The position numbers and the translations under genes were made by a program. This document shows, in pieces, positions 27,464 through 37,400 of a DNA stretch of 64,000 nt. Positions within the stretch are counted from its first letter, which is position 1. Each line of letters opens with the position of its first letter. This DNA comes from Streptomyces sp. NBC_00683 (GTDB taxonomy: Bacteria; Actinomycetota; Actinomycetes; Streptomycetales; Streptomycetaceae), in NCBI RefSeq assembly GCF_036226745.1, contig NZ_CP109013.1:6696001-6760000 (forward strand). The letters are read 5' to 3'. The notes under the pieces were generated by a model. That model was given only the letters and a program-made list of their open reading frames with translations. It did no database searches and was not told where the DNA came from.

Positions 27464-27592
27464 CCCTTCCGTCCGCGGCTTTTGAGAGGATGTCAGGACG
27501 GTCGGTCGCAGAGGCACCACGGGGGCGGACGCTGCGCCTGTCCGGAGGGATGCCCTCCGGGCCCCCACAGACTCCCAGGGGGTTCCAGGTCC

Positions 27593-28072
27593 GTGAAACG
27601 CATCGGAGTGACCGGTCACCGATCCATCCCCCAGGAGGCCTACGCGCACGTCCTGGAAGGGATGCGGGCGGCGCTGTGCGGCCTCGAAGGCTCCAAGGAA
27701 GCCCTCTCCAGCCTGGCGGTCGGAGCCGACCAGCTCTTCGCCGACCTCGCGCTGGCCTGCGGGGCGGAGCTGACCGTGGTGATCCCCAGCGGGGACTACG
27801 AGGCGGGCTTCGCCGACGAGGCCGACCTCGCGCGCTACCGGATGCTCAAGGCCCGGGCGGCCCGCGAGGTCCGGCTGGACTACCCGCACTCCACCGACGA
27901 GGCCTACTACGCGGCGGGCGCCTACATCGCCGACCACTGCGACCGGCTGCTCGCGGTGTGGGACGGCCGGCCCGCACGCGGCCTCGGCGGCACCGGCGAC
28001 ATCGTGACGTACGCCCGGAGCCTCGGCCGGCCGGTCACGGTCATCTGGCGCGACGGCGTGGAGCGGGCCTGA
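27593..28072 (+). CDS. SLOG-domain nucleotide-sensing protein
   Basis: A 159-residue Rossmannoid protein. It begins K-R-I-G-V-T-G-H-R-S-I-P, then S-L-A-V-G-A-D-Q-L-F-A, V-V-I-P-S-G-D-Y and L-L-A-V-W-D-G-R-P-A-R-G-L-G-G-T-G-D-I-V, the glycine-rich loops of SLOG (LOG/DprA/YspA-like) proteins. SLOG domains are proposed to bind or make nucleotide-derived signals and are found beside SLATT membrane effectors in predicted defence systems. Here a SLATT (DUF4231) gene is convergent, 30 bp away. The start is GTG 27593; the N-terminus would otherwise carry 37 non-conserved residues. Confidence 0.8.
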   Translation: MKRIGVTGHRSIPQEAYAHVLEGMRAALCGLEGSKEALSSLAVGADQLFADLALACGAELTVVIPSGDYEAGFADEADLARYRMLKARAAREVRLDYPHSTDEAYYAAGAYIADHCDRLLAVWDGRPARGLGGTGDIVTYARSLGRPVTVIWRDGVERA

Positions 28073-28074
28073 GC

Positions 28075-28088
28075 CGTCCGAGCGGACG
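28075..28088. terminator. short hairpin between convergent SLOG and SLATT genes
   Basis: CGTCCG and CGGACG pair with a 2-base loop in the 30-bp gap between convergent stops. It is short and may only weakly terminate. Confidence 0.3.
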
Positions 28089-28102
28089 TACCTGGCGCGG
28101 AC

Positions 28103-29038
28103 TCACATCCGGTGCCTGACCAGCCAGTCCGTGTGCTCGGGGGAGACGATCCGCTCGGTCTCGAAGACGGCGGCCGCCCACTGCCGCTCCGTCAGAGTGG
28201 TCTCCATCGCCGCCTGCATGTTCTCCAGATCGTCCTCCACCAGCGAGTGCGCGGAGACCAGCGGGTGATGGCGGCGCATCTCGTTCCAGGCGAGACAGGC
28301 GGCAGCGGCGGCGGACAGCGACCCCGTCAGCGCGAAGGACCCGGCGGTGCCGAACGCCTGCAGCAGGGCGAGGACCAGGGCGGGCAGTGTCAGGGCGGCG
28401 ATCGTGCTCGACCAGACGAACGCACCCCGCCGGGAGACCTGCCGGCGCCTGCGGTACCAGCGCCGCTGCTCGATCAGCCGGTCCCGGATGTAGGTCTCCT
28501 TGCGTACCGTGAACGCCTTGTCCCGTAACTCGCGCATGGACTCGGTGATGAGTCCGCCGCCCCCGTCCGTCATCTCCTCCCGGGGGTCGTCCCACCCCAC
28601 CTTCCTCAGCTCCTGGAGACCGTCCTCGAGCCGGTTGGCGAACACGGCTTCCGGATGGTGCGTGCCGGTGTCGAACGGCGAGCCGTGGACCGCGTAGCGC
28701 CAGCAGTTGGACTTGATGTACTCCGCTGCCGACCGGTTGAGCTGCCAGTGCGACTTGGCCTTGCGCCGCGAGGCGAGATACGTCGTGACCAGGACTCCGA
28801 GATACGCCAGAACGGCTACGGAGTCGATGAGTTGGAACGAGTCGCCGACCTCCACATGCCAGGGCAGAGCACCGGGAACGGTGCCGAGGACGAGCAGGAT
28901 CAGCTGTCCGCGGGTGGTGTTGACCGCCTCCCGCTGGCGTGCGATGGCGATGGCGTCCGTGTGGTGGAAGAGCTCCGGAAGGTCCTCGCTCCGGAAGACC
29001 ATGGACTGAAGTGGCCCGGGAATCGCCGTCATGTTCAC
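28103..29038 (-). CDS. SLATT / DUF4231 membrane protein
   Basis: A 311-residue protein with two pairs of membrane segments (about residues 45-85 and 205-255) separated by a basic helical region (R-R-K-A-K-S-H-W-Q-L-N-R-S-A-A-E-Y-I-K-S). This layout and the H-W-x-x-x-R-x-x-A-E pattern mark DUF4231, a SLATT-superfamily member. SLATT proteins are predicted pore-forming effectors triggered by nucleotide signals. The start is GTG 29038 or the ATG two codons on (29032). A TTA leucine codon at 28526-28528 may make translation depend on the bldA tRNA. The neighbour is the SLOG gene at 27593. Confidence 0.82.
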   Translation of the reverse strand: MNMTAIPGPLQSMVFRSEDLPELFHHTDAIAIARQREAVNTTRGQLILLVLGTVPGALPWHVEVGDSFQLIDSVAVLAYLGVLVTTYLASRRKAKSHWQLNRSAAEYIKSNCWRYAVHGSPFDTGTHHPEAVFANRLEDGLQELRKVGWDDPREEMTDGGGGLITESMRELRDKAFTVRKETYIRDRLIEQRRWYRRRRQVSRRGAFVWSSTIAALTLPALVLALLQAFGTAGSFALTGSLSAAAAACLAWNEMRRHHPLVSAHSLVEDDLENMQAAMETTLTERQWAAAVFETERIVSPEHTDWLVRHRM

Positions 29039-29332
29039 CCCCGTGTGAAGTTGTGGGCATGCTCCGTCGGTCGTACGGCCGGTCCGACCGCGGGCCCGAC
29101 CGGGTGTGCTGCCCGGGGCTCAGGAGGTCGCGTGCGCCGAGGCCTGCCGGGGCCATGAGAGTAGGGTCGCCTCCCCGCTGACTGCAATGGCGCCTCCCGG
29201 CCGGGCCGTGCGCGCAGGACGCTCTCGTGAGATCCGCCGCTCTATGAGAGGGTCTGACAACTGGGCATGTATACAGGCGAGTTGACCCGCGGGAGTGGCA
29301 GTCGGGTCTCGCCTGCCACGGGGGGAGACAGT

Positions 29333-30043
29333 GTGAACAACGCAGGCCGACGCCCTGACGATCCGCCGTCCGAGGCCCAGCGCAGGGTCCGGCGGAGCCC
29401 CCTGCTCTTCACCGCGCCGCTGGTGCTGCTCGGGCTGCTGGTCCTCGTCCTGTTCTGGGAGGCGGTCCGTGCCAATGTGACAGCCGACGCGCGGACCGAG
29501 TGGCCGTGGCGTCTCCAGCTGCTCGAGATGGAGGCGCTGGGGAGCCTGCTGGCCGTCGCGGTCGGTGCCGTACTGGCCAGGGCCCAGTACGCCCGCACCG
29601 TTCGGCCCTATCTGGGCTGGCGGGGAGCCTGGGCCAAGGGGCTCCTCAAGGCGGACGCGCAGGCGTGGCGGGTGGGCATACTGAACGGCGGTCAGCACAT
29701 CGCGGCGATCGAGGCCTTCGACTGCCGGGTGGTGCTGGCGGGGGAGACCGAGTCCGGCGCCGCCCCGTGGGTCGACGTCTCCGAGGCCGTGGCCGAACTG
29801 ACCGCGGCCGGGCTGGTCGTGGCCGAGGACTTCCAGCTCGTCGAGTTCGGCCGGGGCTTCCCCCTGGTGGGGACCGGAAGCTACGAGACGGTGCTGGTGG
29901 GTGCCTTCTCGAAGAGATTCGTCGAGAAGGTCGACGCGCTGTACGTACGCGTGCGGGTGACCGACGTGGTGGGCGACAGCCATGAGCGCATCGGGGACTG
30001 CATGAAGAGTGCGCGAGGGGTTGTCCACGCTCCGCTCGACTGA
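29333..30043 (+). CDS. hypothetical two-TM membrane protein
   Basis: A 236-residue protein. An acidic/basic N-terminus of about 27 residues is followed by two membrane segments (LLFTAPLVLLGLLVLVLFW and, after 30 residues, a second in LLEMEALGSLLAVAVGAVLA) and a soluble C-terminal domain of about 150 residues with alternating strands. I do not recognise the family. The GTG at 29333 follows GGGGGAG, which supports it over the ATG at 29267. It lies between the SLATT gene (divergent, 294-bp gap) and the FxSxx-COOH cluster, with no clear link to either. Confidence 0.7.
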   Translation: MNNAGRRPDDPPSEAQRRVRRSPLLFTAPLVLLGLLVLVLFWEAVRANVTADARTEWPWRLQLLEMEALGSLLAVAVGAVLARAQYARTVRPYLGWRGAWAKGLLKADAQAWRVGILNGGQHIAAIEAFDCRVVLAGETESGAAPWVDVSEAVAELTAAGLVVAEDFQLVEFGRGFPLVGTGSYETVLVGAFSKRFVEKVDALYVRVRVTDVVGDSHERIGDCMKSARGVVHAPLD

Positions 30044-30115
30044 CTGTCGTCCCCGCCGCGAGCGGCCGGGCAGACCGTTCACGCGCATGACCGGTCACCC
30101 GGAACCACCGGACGG

Positions 30116-30168
30116 GTGAACGGGTCGGAAGTGAACGTGTGTTGTCCTGGGAGTGTCCTGAAGTCGAC
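30116..30168 (+). promoter_or_regulatory. 53-bp element shared with the sprD-like promoter
   Basis: This stretch aligns without gaps to 39585-39637, identical at 42 of 53 bases. It begins GTGAACGGGTC and ends TCCTGAAGTCGAC in both places. It lies 288 bp before the fxsA start codon. Within it GTGAACG occurs twice, 15 bp apart. The remaining 412-bp gap (30044-30455) shows no gene; a weak CCGAC/GTCGG hairpin lies near 30400. The likeness is direct; a common regulator is inferred. Confidence 0.6.
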
Positions 30169-30455
30169 ACCGGGAGTGTTCCCGGTCCGTGCGGGATCCG
30201 CGGAGCGGTGGCCTCCGCGGCGGCCGCCGGAGCGGGCCCGGCCGCAGGTGCTTTGGCCTGCGGATTCATTCATCACCCAGGTGGGCGAACCCCGGCCGGC
30301 ATTTCCTTCTCCGAAATGCTCCATTACCGCAAGGTTTCACGTCAGGGCGGCGTGTGAGAGGGGCTGGTTGGGAGTAAAGTCGTGCTGAATATGCGGACTC
30401 CGACGCCCGAGTCGGTGTCCGAAAACACCCCCTCCAAGGACCCTCAAGGACGGCC

Positions 30456-30629
30456 GTGAAGACCTACGAAACCTCCCCCGCCTCTGCCTCCGACCACGCG
30501 AAGAAGAGTCGTGTGGCGCTTGCCGAGATCGATGCACGCAGCATCGAGGCATCCAGGAAGCTCGGCCGGGTATTCGGCACGCCCGTGGGTCGTCCTGTCC
30601 AGACGTCGAGCTTCAGCTCTGCGCTCTGA
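30456..30629 (+). CDS. fxsA: FxSxx-COOH RiPP precursor peptide FxsA
   Basis: A 57-residue peptide starting at GTG 30456 behind AAGGA. The leader is basic and helical (A-E-I-D-A-R-S-I-E-A-S-R-K-L-G-R-V-F-G), and the C-terminus is F-S-S-A-L, exactly the F-x-S-x-x-COOH ending that names this family. In related three-residue cyclophane ('triceptide') systems the radical SAM enzyme joins the Phe ring to the Ser side chain within this motif. The maturase gene starts 55 bp downstream. This short gene is easy to miss in automatic calls. The final bioactivity of these peptides is unknown. Confidence 0.9.
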   Translation: MKTYETSPASASDHAKKSRVALAEIDARSIEASRKLGRVFGTPVGRPVQTSSFSSAL

Positions 30630-30684
30630 GCCAAGCTTCCGCTCCGAGCTCCGAGAGGGGTCCTGGCGTGGCTAGACTGGGACA

Positions 30685-32934
30685 ATGACAGGACCCCTGG
30701 TCCCTTTTCGCGAGATCGTACTGAAGGTGCACAGCAGGTGCGATCTCGCCTGTGACCATTGCTATATCTATGAACACGCAGATCAGAGCTGGCGTACCCG
30801 CCCGAAAACGATCTCTGACGAAGCTATTTCATGGACAGCTCGACGACTGGCCGAGCATGCCTCGGCGCATGCGCTCGATTCGATGTCAGTGATCCTGCAT
30901 GGAGGAGAGCCACTCCTGGCCGGGCCCGCGCAACTGCGTCGTGTCTGCGAGGAGCTCACATCGGCGATGAACGGTGTCGCTGAGCTGGACCTCAGGATCC
31001 ACACCAACGGTGTCCAGCTCAGCCCCCGCTACCTCGACCTCTTCGACGAGTTCCACGTCAGGGTCGGCATCTCGCTCGACGGCGATCGCACGGCGAACGA
31101 CCGGCACCGCCGCTTCGCCAACGGGCGTACGAGCCATCCGCAGGTTCTCAGAGCCGTGGATCTGCTCCGTCAGGAACGCTACCGCCACCTGGACCTCGGG
31201 CTCCTGTGCACCATCGACATCCGGAACGACCCGGTCGCCGTGTTCGACGCGCTCGCCGAGCTCGAACCGCCCCGTGTCGACTTCCTTCTGCCGCACGCCA
31301 CCTGGGACGAGCCCCCGCTGCGACCGGACGGCTCGCCCACCGCCTATGCCGACTGGCTCCTCGCGGTCTTCGACCGCTGGCAGGAGCAGGATCCGGAACA
31401 CCGCCTGCCGGTGCGCCTCTTCTCCTCGGTGCTCTCCACCCTGAGCGGCGGCCCCAGCCTCACCGAGTCCCTGGGCCTCGCACCCACCGATCTGGTGGTC
31501 GTCGAGACCGACGGCCAGCTGGAGCAGGTGGATTCGCTCAAGAGTGCGTACGAGGGTGCGGCGGCCACCGGATTCGACGTCTTCTCGCACTCCTTCGACG
31601 ACGTCGCCGCCCACCCCGGAGTGCGGGCGAGGCAGCTCGGACTGGCGGGTGTCAGCGAGACGTGCCGCCGTTGCCCCGTCGTACGTTCGTGCGGTGGAGG
31701 GCTCTACACGCACCGCTACAGCTCGGCCACCGACTTCGACAACCCGTCCGTGTACTGCCATGACCTGGAAGCGCTGGTGCGCGGCATCGAGGCACGTACC
31801 GCGCACCTCACGGTCCCCCCGGCGGTGACCGACCCGCGGGAACTGGCCGCCGAGCAGCAGGACCTGACCCGCACCCTGCTCGCCGGGCTCCATTCCGAGC
31901 TGGACGGCCGCGGCGGGGCGCGGTGGGACGAGGCCTGGGAGCTGGCGGCGGTGCTCGAGTCGTCCGAGGAGGGCGCCTCGGCACTCGACCGGGTGCTGGC
32001 CCATCCGTACACGCGGACCTGGCTGCTGGACGTGATCGAGGGCCTGCACGCGGGACGGCCCGGAGCGGTCGACGACGCCCTGAGGTTCCCGGCCTACGCC
32101 GCGGCAGCCGCGGTACGGGCGGGTCTCCCTCTGGCGGCGCAGGTTCCGTACCGGGACGGCAGGCTCTATCTGCCCACGCTCGGCGAGCTGCGGACCGGTG
32201 GGGCCGGACAGGCCGGCACGGTCCGGGTGTGCGCCACGGACGACGGGTTCGTGGTGCGGCCGGACGGCGGCGGGGCCGAGTGGCGGATCGTGACGGACAG
32301 CCCGGGTGACGAACCCGACTGGCTTCCGGTGCGCCTCCTCCGCCAGGACCGCACGCCCCCCTTCGTGCTCGACGACCTCGACCCGTACCGGGACTGCTTC
32401 CGCGCCCCGGCCGCGCCCCGGCTCGGACAGGCCGAGGCCGAGGCGTGGGGTGCCGGTCTCGCGGAGGCCTGGGGGCTGCTGGAGGCGTCGGCGCCCGCCA
32501 CGGCCGCGGCGGCGGGAGCCGGCCTGACGACGCTGACCCCGCTCACCGCGGGGCGGAGCGAGGAGCGGCGCCCCGGCCACGGGGCGATCGGACTCCCGGT
32601 CACGGGTGACGCGAAGGAACTGGCGCTCGGACTGATGCGCGGACTCCGGCGGACCACGTTGCGGGCCATTCTCGACATCACCGATCTTTATGCGTCGGAC
32701 GGTGCCTGGGAACATCGCCTGCCATGGTCGGAGGAATTGGTTCCGTTTTCCCGGCTGCTGGCCGATACCTATGAACGGGTGGCGATCGCCGCCTTTGATC
32801 CCCGTTACATGGAGGGTGTGGAACAGGCACTCGACATGATCGGGACAGCGGCCGAGCCCACGGTCGCGGGAAGGCGTCTCGTCGGAGTGCTCACGGAGGA
32901 GATGAAGGAAACGCGGGACAAGTGGGCTGAATAG
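30685..32934 (+). CDS. fxsB: FxsB radical SAM/SPASM peptide maturase
   Basis: A 749-residue fusion. The radical SAM domain has the C-x3-C-x2-C cluster site C-D-L-A-C-D-H-C-Y-I-Y (Cys 19, 23, 26) and G-G-E-P-L near residue 75. A SPASM-type Cys group follows at about 325-360 (C-R-R-C-P-V-V-R-S-C-G-G-G-L-Y and a later C). Together these match FxsB, which forms a C-C crosslink in FxsA. The C-terminal 370 residues look like the HExxH peptide-modification domain (G-L-P-V...A-I-L-D-I-T-D-L-Y...P-W), but at the expected metal site the sequence is R-G-L-R-R, so that half is probably not catalytic. It is preceded by fxsA and followed by fxsC. Confidence 0.92.
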   Translation: MTGPLVPFREIVLKVHSRCDLACDHCYIYEHADQSWRTRPKTISDEAISWTARRLAEHASAHALDSMSVILHGGEPLLAGPAQLRRVCEELTSAMNGVAELDLRIHTNGVQLSPRYLDLFDEFHVRVGISLDGDRTANDRHRRFANGRTSHPQVLRAVDLLRQERYRHLDLGLLCTIDIRNDPVAVFDALAELEPPRVDFLLPHATWDEPPLRPDGSPTAYADWLLAVFDRWQEQDPEHRLPVRLFSSVLSTLSGGPSLTESLGLAPTDLVVVETDGQLEQVDSLKSAYEGAAATGFDVFSHSFDDVAAHPGVRARQLGLAGVSETCRRCPVVRSCGGGLYTHRYSSATDFDNPSVYCHDLEALVRGIEARTAHLTVPPAVTDPRELAAEQQDLTRTLLAGLHSELDGRGGARWDEAWELAAVLESSEEGASALDRVLAHPYTRTWLLDVIEGLHAGRPGAVDDALRFPAYAAAAAVRAGLPLAAQVPYRDGRLYLPTLGELRTGGAGQAGTVRVCATDDGFVVRPDGGGAEWRIVTDSPGDEPDWLPVRLLRQDRTPPFVLDDLDPYRDCFRAPAAPRLGQAEAEAWGAGLAEAWGLLEASAPATAAAAGAGLTTLTPLTAGRSEERRPGHGAIGLPVTGDAKELALGLMRGLRRTTLRAILDITDLYASDGAWEHRLPWSEELVPFSRLLADTYERVAIAAFDPRYMEGVEQALDMIGTAAEPTVAGRRLVGVLTEEMKETRDKWAE

Positions 32935-33112
32935 CCACAGGATTGCTGTGAATCACGAAGGCAGCGGATGAACCTGGGTATGGATGACTGAAAAGCGGCG
33001 TTGATTGACCGAACGCCATGGGGGTGGAGCAAGGTCCGCTCCGGAATGATGAATTCGCTCGCACCCTCTCCAAAGTCCTGGGATGCGGGTGCTCACACAG
33101 GACGGGGGTCGT

Positions 33113-34429
33113 GTGCACGCATCGACGCAGCAGCGAGCGGCGGACCATCGGCCGTACTTCTTTCTGAGTTACGCGCACACACCGGGGTACGGCGGTGGAA
33201 CCGACCCCGATATGTGGGTCGAACGGCTTTTCCAAGATCTTTGTGGTCACGTGATGGCCATGACCGATCTGCCCGCGGGTGCGCCCGCGGGGTTCATGGA
33301 CCGGGAGATACGTTCCGGTGAGGGCTGGTCGGAACGTCTGGGCGGGGTGCTCGCCACCTGCCGTGTCTTCGTGCCGCTGTTCTCGCCGCGCTATTTCGCC
33401 AGCGAGATGTGCGGCAAGGAGTGGTACGCCTTCGAGCAGCGCGCCATCCACCACCGGGCCCGCTCGAATCAGCCGGCCGAAGCGATCGTTCCGGCGCTCT
33501 GGGTTCCGGTGCCGCCGAACCAACTGCCCGGATCAGCAGAGCGGTTACAGTTCAACCACCGTGATTTCGGGGACCGTTACGTCAGTGACGGGCTCTACGG
33601 ACTGATCAAACTCAGGCTCTTCGCCCAGGAATACGAGCGGGCCGTCTACGAACTGGCCAAACGCATCGTCAGCGTCGCCGACGCGGTCCAGATCGACACC
33701 GGGAGGCCGGTCGACTACCGCCTCGCCCCCAGCGCCTTCGGATCACCCAGCAGCGGGGTCGGAGCACCCCGGCCCATGCAGATCACCATCGCCGCGCCCA
33801 CACGCCACGACCTGCCGGCGGGACGCAACCCGGACTACTACGGCGACAACCCGCACGACTGGAACCCTTATCACCCGGCCGCCGCGAAACCGCTGGCCTA
33901 CGTCGCCGAGGAACTGGTCCGCTCCCTCAACTACCAGGCCGTCATCACCTCGTTCGACGAGGAGTCCGGGCAACTGGAGGGAAAGCAGCCGCCCAGCACC
34001 CCGGAGATACTCCTGGTCGACCGCTGGGCCCTGCAGGACGAGGACCGGCGGCGCCGGCTCGCGGCCTTCGACGCGGAGAACCGGCCCTGGGTGACCATGG
34101 TCGTGCCGTGGTGCCGCGACGACCACCAGAGCAGAGCCGCCGAGGCCGAACTGACCGAGAAGCTCGAGCAGACGATGCCCGCCAAGATGCGGCAGGGGCG
34201 GGCCTTCTGCCGGGTGGCGGCCAAGGGGGTACCGACCATGGAGGCGTTCGGGCAGATCCTTCCCCAGGTGGTCGAGGTGGCCGCTCAGCAGTATCTGAGG
34301 CATGCCACGGTCTATCCGCCCGCGACCGGCGGACGGCACACCGAACGGACGCGACTGATGGGGCCCATGGGTAATACGCAGTTCATACCCGACATGCACG
34401 ACCCTGCGACGGATGCGGAGGACGTATGA
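33113..34429 (+). CDS. fxsC: FxsC, TIR-like protein of the FxSxx-COOH system
   Basis: A 438-residue protein. The N-terminal 150 residues are TIR-like: Y-F-F-L-S-Y-A-H-T at about 15, F-M-D-R-E-I-R-S-G, and F-V-P-L-F-S-P-R-Y-F-A-S-E-M-C-G-K-E-W. The last Glu is where TIR NAD-cleaving enzymes have their catalytic residue. The C-terminal part (from about 220) contains a second domain of FxsC type with L-A-Y-V-A-E-E-L-V and W-V-T-M-V-V-P-W. I use GTG 33113 behind GGGGG; ATG 33083 is an alternative. A TTA codon (33545-33547) suggests bldA control. The stop overlaps fxsT (ATGA). Confidence 0.88.
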   Translation: MHASTQQRAADHRPYFFLSYAHTPGYGGGTDPDMWVERLFQDLCGHVMAMTDLPAGAPAGFMDREIRSGEGWSERLGGVLATCRVFVPLFSPRYFASEMCGKEWYAFEQRAIHHRARSNQPAEAIVPALWVPVPPNQLPGSAERLQFNHRDFGDRYVSDGLYGLIKLRLFAQEYERAVYELAKRIVSVADAVQIDTGRPVDYRLAPSAFGSPSSGVGAPRPMQITIAAPTRHDLPAGRNPDYYGDNPHDWNPYHPAAAKPLAYVAEELVRSLNYQAVITSFDEESGQLEGKQPPSTPEILLVDRWALQDEDRRRRLAAFDAENRPWVTMVVPWCRDDHQSRAAEAELTEKLEQTMPAKMRQGRAFCRVAAKGVPTMEAFGQILPQVVEVAAQQYLRHATVYPPATGGRHTERTRLMGPMGNTQFIPDMHDPATDAEDV

Positions 34430-37400
34430 CAGCCGGTCGTGACGGGCGCATCGTCACTTTCTACTCGTACAAGGGCGGCACGGGGCGCACCATGGCCCTG
34501 GCCAACACCGCCTGGATCCTCGCCGCGAACGGCAAGCGGGTGCTGGCCGTCGACTGGGACCTGGAAGCCCCCGGGCTCCACCGGTTCTTCCACCCCTTCC
34601 TCGACCCGTCGACGCTCGGTGCCACCACCGGTGTGATCGACCTGATCACCGAGTACGCCTGGGCTGCGACCAACCCCGCCCAGCGCGCGGACGACTGGCA
34701 CCGCGACTACGCCCGCATCCAGCCGCACGCGGTCTCGCTCAACCCCGAGGCGCTCGGCTGGGAGTTCCCGCAGGGCGGCACGCTCGACTTCGTCTCCGCC
34801 GGCCGCCAGAACCGCGAGTACTCCGCGACCGTCTCCACCTTCGACTGGGACAACTTCTACGACCGGCTGGGCGGCGGGCACTTCTTCGACGCCCTGCGCG
34901 ACGACATGAAGGCCAACTACGACTACGTCCTCATCGACAGCCGTACCGGCCTCAGCGACATCGCCGACATCTGCACCGTCCACCTCCCGGACGTGCTGGT
35001 CGACTGCTTCACCCTCAGCGACCAGTCCATCGACGGCGCGGCGTCCGTCGCCCGGCAGATCGCCGAGCGCTACACCGGCCGCCCCATCTCCATCTTCCCC
35101 GTCCCGATGCGCATCGACGAGGGCGAGAAGGAGAAGGCCGACGCGGGCAGGGCCCTGGCCCGGCTGAAGTTCGACCGGCTGCCCCGGGACCTCTCCGGCG
35201 ACGAACTCACCGCCTACTGGGGTGCGGTGGAGATCCCTTACCGTCCCTACTACGCGTACGAGGAGACCCTCGCCACCTTCGGTGACGAGGCCGGACTCAG
35301 CAACTCGCTCCTGTCCGCCTTCGAACGGCTGACCGCGGTCGTCACCGCCCAGGAGATCACCTCGATGCCGCCGGTGGGCGAGGAGGTACGGCTGCGCATC
35401 CGCGACGCCTTCACCCGCCGCCGCCCCGCCATGCCGGCCGATCTCTTCCTCAGCTACGTGGCGGAGAACCGCATGTGGGCCGACTGGATCGAATCGGTCC
35501 TCACCCGGGCCGGATTCCGGGTGGTCCCGCGTGACGTCTCCGCCGACCCCGCCACCATGGACGCCCTGCACAGCACGCCCGAGGCCGCGGCCCGTACCGT
35601 CGTGCTGCTCTCCAGCGCCTACCTCAAGTCCCAGCGGGCCGTCGACCTGTGGACCCGGGCGGTCTCCGAGGACCCCGGCGGCGGGCGGCGTCAGCTGCTG
35701 CCGCTCAGGGTCACCGATGTGCGCCTCTCGGCGCCGTACATCGACCGCAACCCGGTCGACCTGTTCCGGCTGGACGAGGTCCACGCCACCACCGCGTTGA
35801 TGCGCGCCCTGGACAGGCCGGTCCAGCTCGGCGACGGAGCGTCGCCGGGCCCCCGCTTCCCCGGTACGGTGCCGAGGATCTGGAACGCACCGCCCCGCAA
35901 CCCCGGCTTCACCGGCCGCTCACTGGTCCTGGAGCGGATGCGGGACCAGCTCGGCGGCGGCATGGCCGTCGTGCTGCCGCAGCCGCAGACGCTGTACGGG
36001 CTCGGCGGCGTCGGCAAGACCCAGGTGGCACTGGAGTACGTGCACCGCTTCATGGCGGACTACGACCTGGTGTGGTGGATATCGTCCGAGCAGTCCGACG
36101 ACGTGGTGGCCAGCCTCGCCGAACTCGCCGTCCGGCTCGGCGCCCAGGGCGGCGACGACATGGCCACGGCCTCGCAGGAGGCCGTGGACCTGCTGCGGCG
36201 CGGCGTGCCCTCGGACCGCTGGCTGCTGGTCTTCGACAACGCGGACGACCCCGAGCGGCTCAGGCGCTACTTCCCGCAGGGCGGCTCCGGCCACATCCTG
36301 GTCACCTCGAGGAACCAGGCGTGGTCCCAGCACGGGGACGCGCTGCCCGTCGACGTCTTCCTGCGGGAGGAGTCGATCGAACACCTCCAGCGCCGCGCCC
36401 CGGGGCTGAGCGTGGAGGACGCCGCCCAGGTGGCCACCGCCGTCGGTGACCTGCCCCTGGCCGTCGAACAGGCCGCGGCCTGGATCGCGGAGACCGCCAC
36501 CCCCATCGGGACCTACCTGGAGCAGCTGGCCCGACAGGCCCCCCAGGTGCTGTCCCTCAACCAGCCCGCGGGTTACCCGGAACCCGTCGCGGCCACCTGG
36601 AACATCTCCATCGAACGTCTCAAGGAGCGCTCGCCGGCAGCGGTGCGGCTGCTCCAGCTCTGTGCCTTCTTCGCCCCGGAGCCGATCTCCGCGGACCTCC
36701 TCTACAGCAAGGAGATGATCGAGGCGCTGAAGCCGTACGACTCCTCGCTCCAGGAGAAGCTGGTCCTGGGCCGGGTCATCCGGGAGATCGGCCGGTTCGC
36801 TCTCGCCAAGGTCGACCAGGTCTCCAACTCGATCCAGGTCCACCGCCTCGTACAGGCCGTCATCAAGGCCCAGCTCAGCGAGGAGGAACAGCGCGAGGCC
36901 CGGCATGTCGTGCACCGGATCCTGGCCGGGGCACGGCCCGACAGCGACGAGCCGATCGACAACCCGGAGACCTGGCCCCGCTTCGCCTCGATCTGGCCGC
37001 ACCTCGGCCCGTCCGACGCGCGCAACTGCAAGGAGCCGGAGACCCGCAGGCTGCTGATCGACCGGGTGCGCTACCTGTGGAAGCGCGGAGACGTCAGGAC
37101 CGCGGCCACGCTCGGCGACGAACTGCGCGAGACCTGGCTGGAGATGCTGGGGGAGCAGGATCTGCAGTACCTGTACCTCTGCTTCCACATCTCCAACATC
37201 CTGCGCACCCGCGGCCGGTACGTGGAGGCCAAGGAGCTCGACGAGTTCACCCTCCAGCGGCAGCGGGAGGTGCTGGGTCCGGAGCACCCGCACACGTACA
37301 TGACCACCAGCAGTCTGGCCATCGACCTGGGCCTGCTCGGTGACTACGGCAAGGCGATCGAGCTGGCGACCAAGGCCCATGAGGGCTTCGGGCAGATCTT

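Noticed and set aside
36000..36600. FxsT as an AfsR/SARP-type transcription activator because of its NB-ARC and TPR parts.
   Set aside because: There is no SARP DNA-binding domain; the N-terminus is a MinD-like P-loop and a TIR domain follows.
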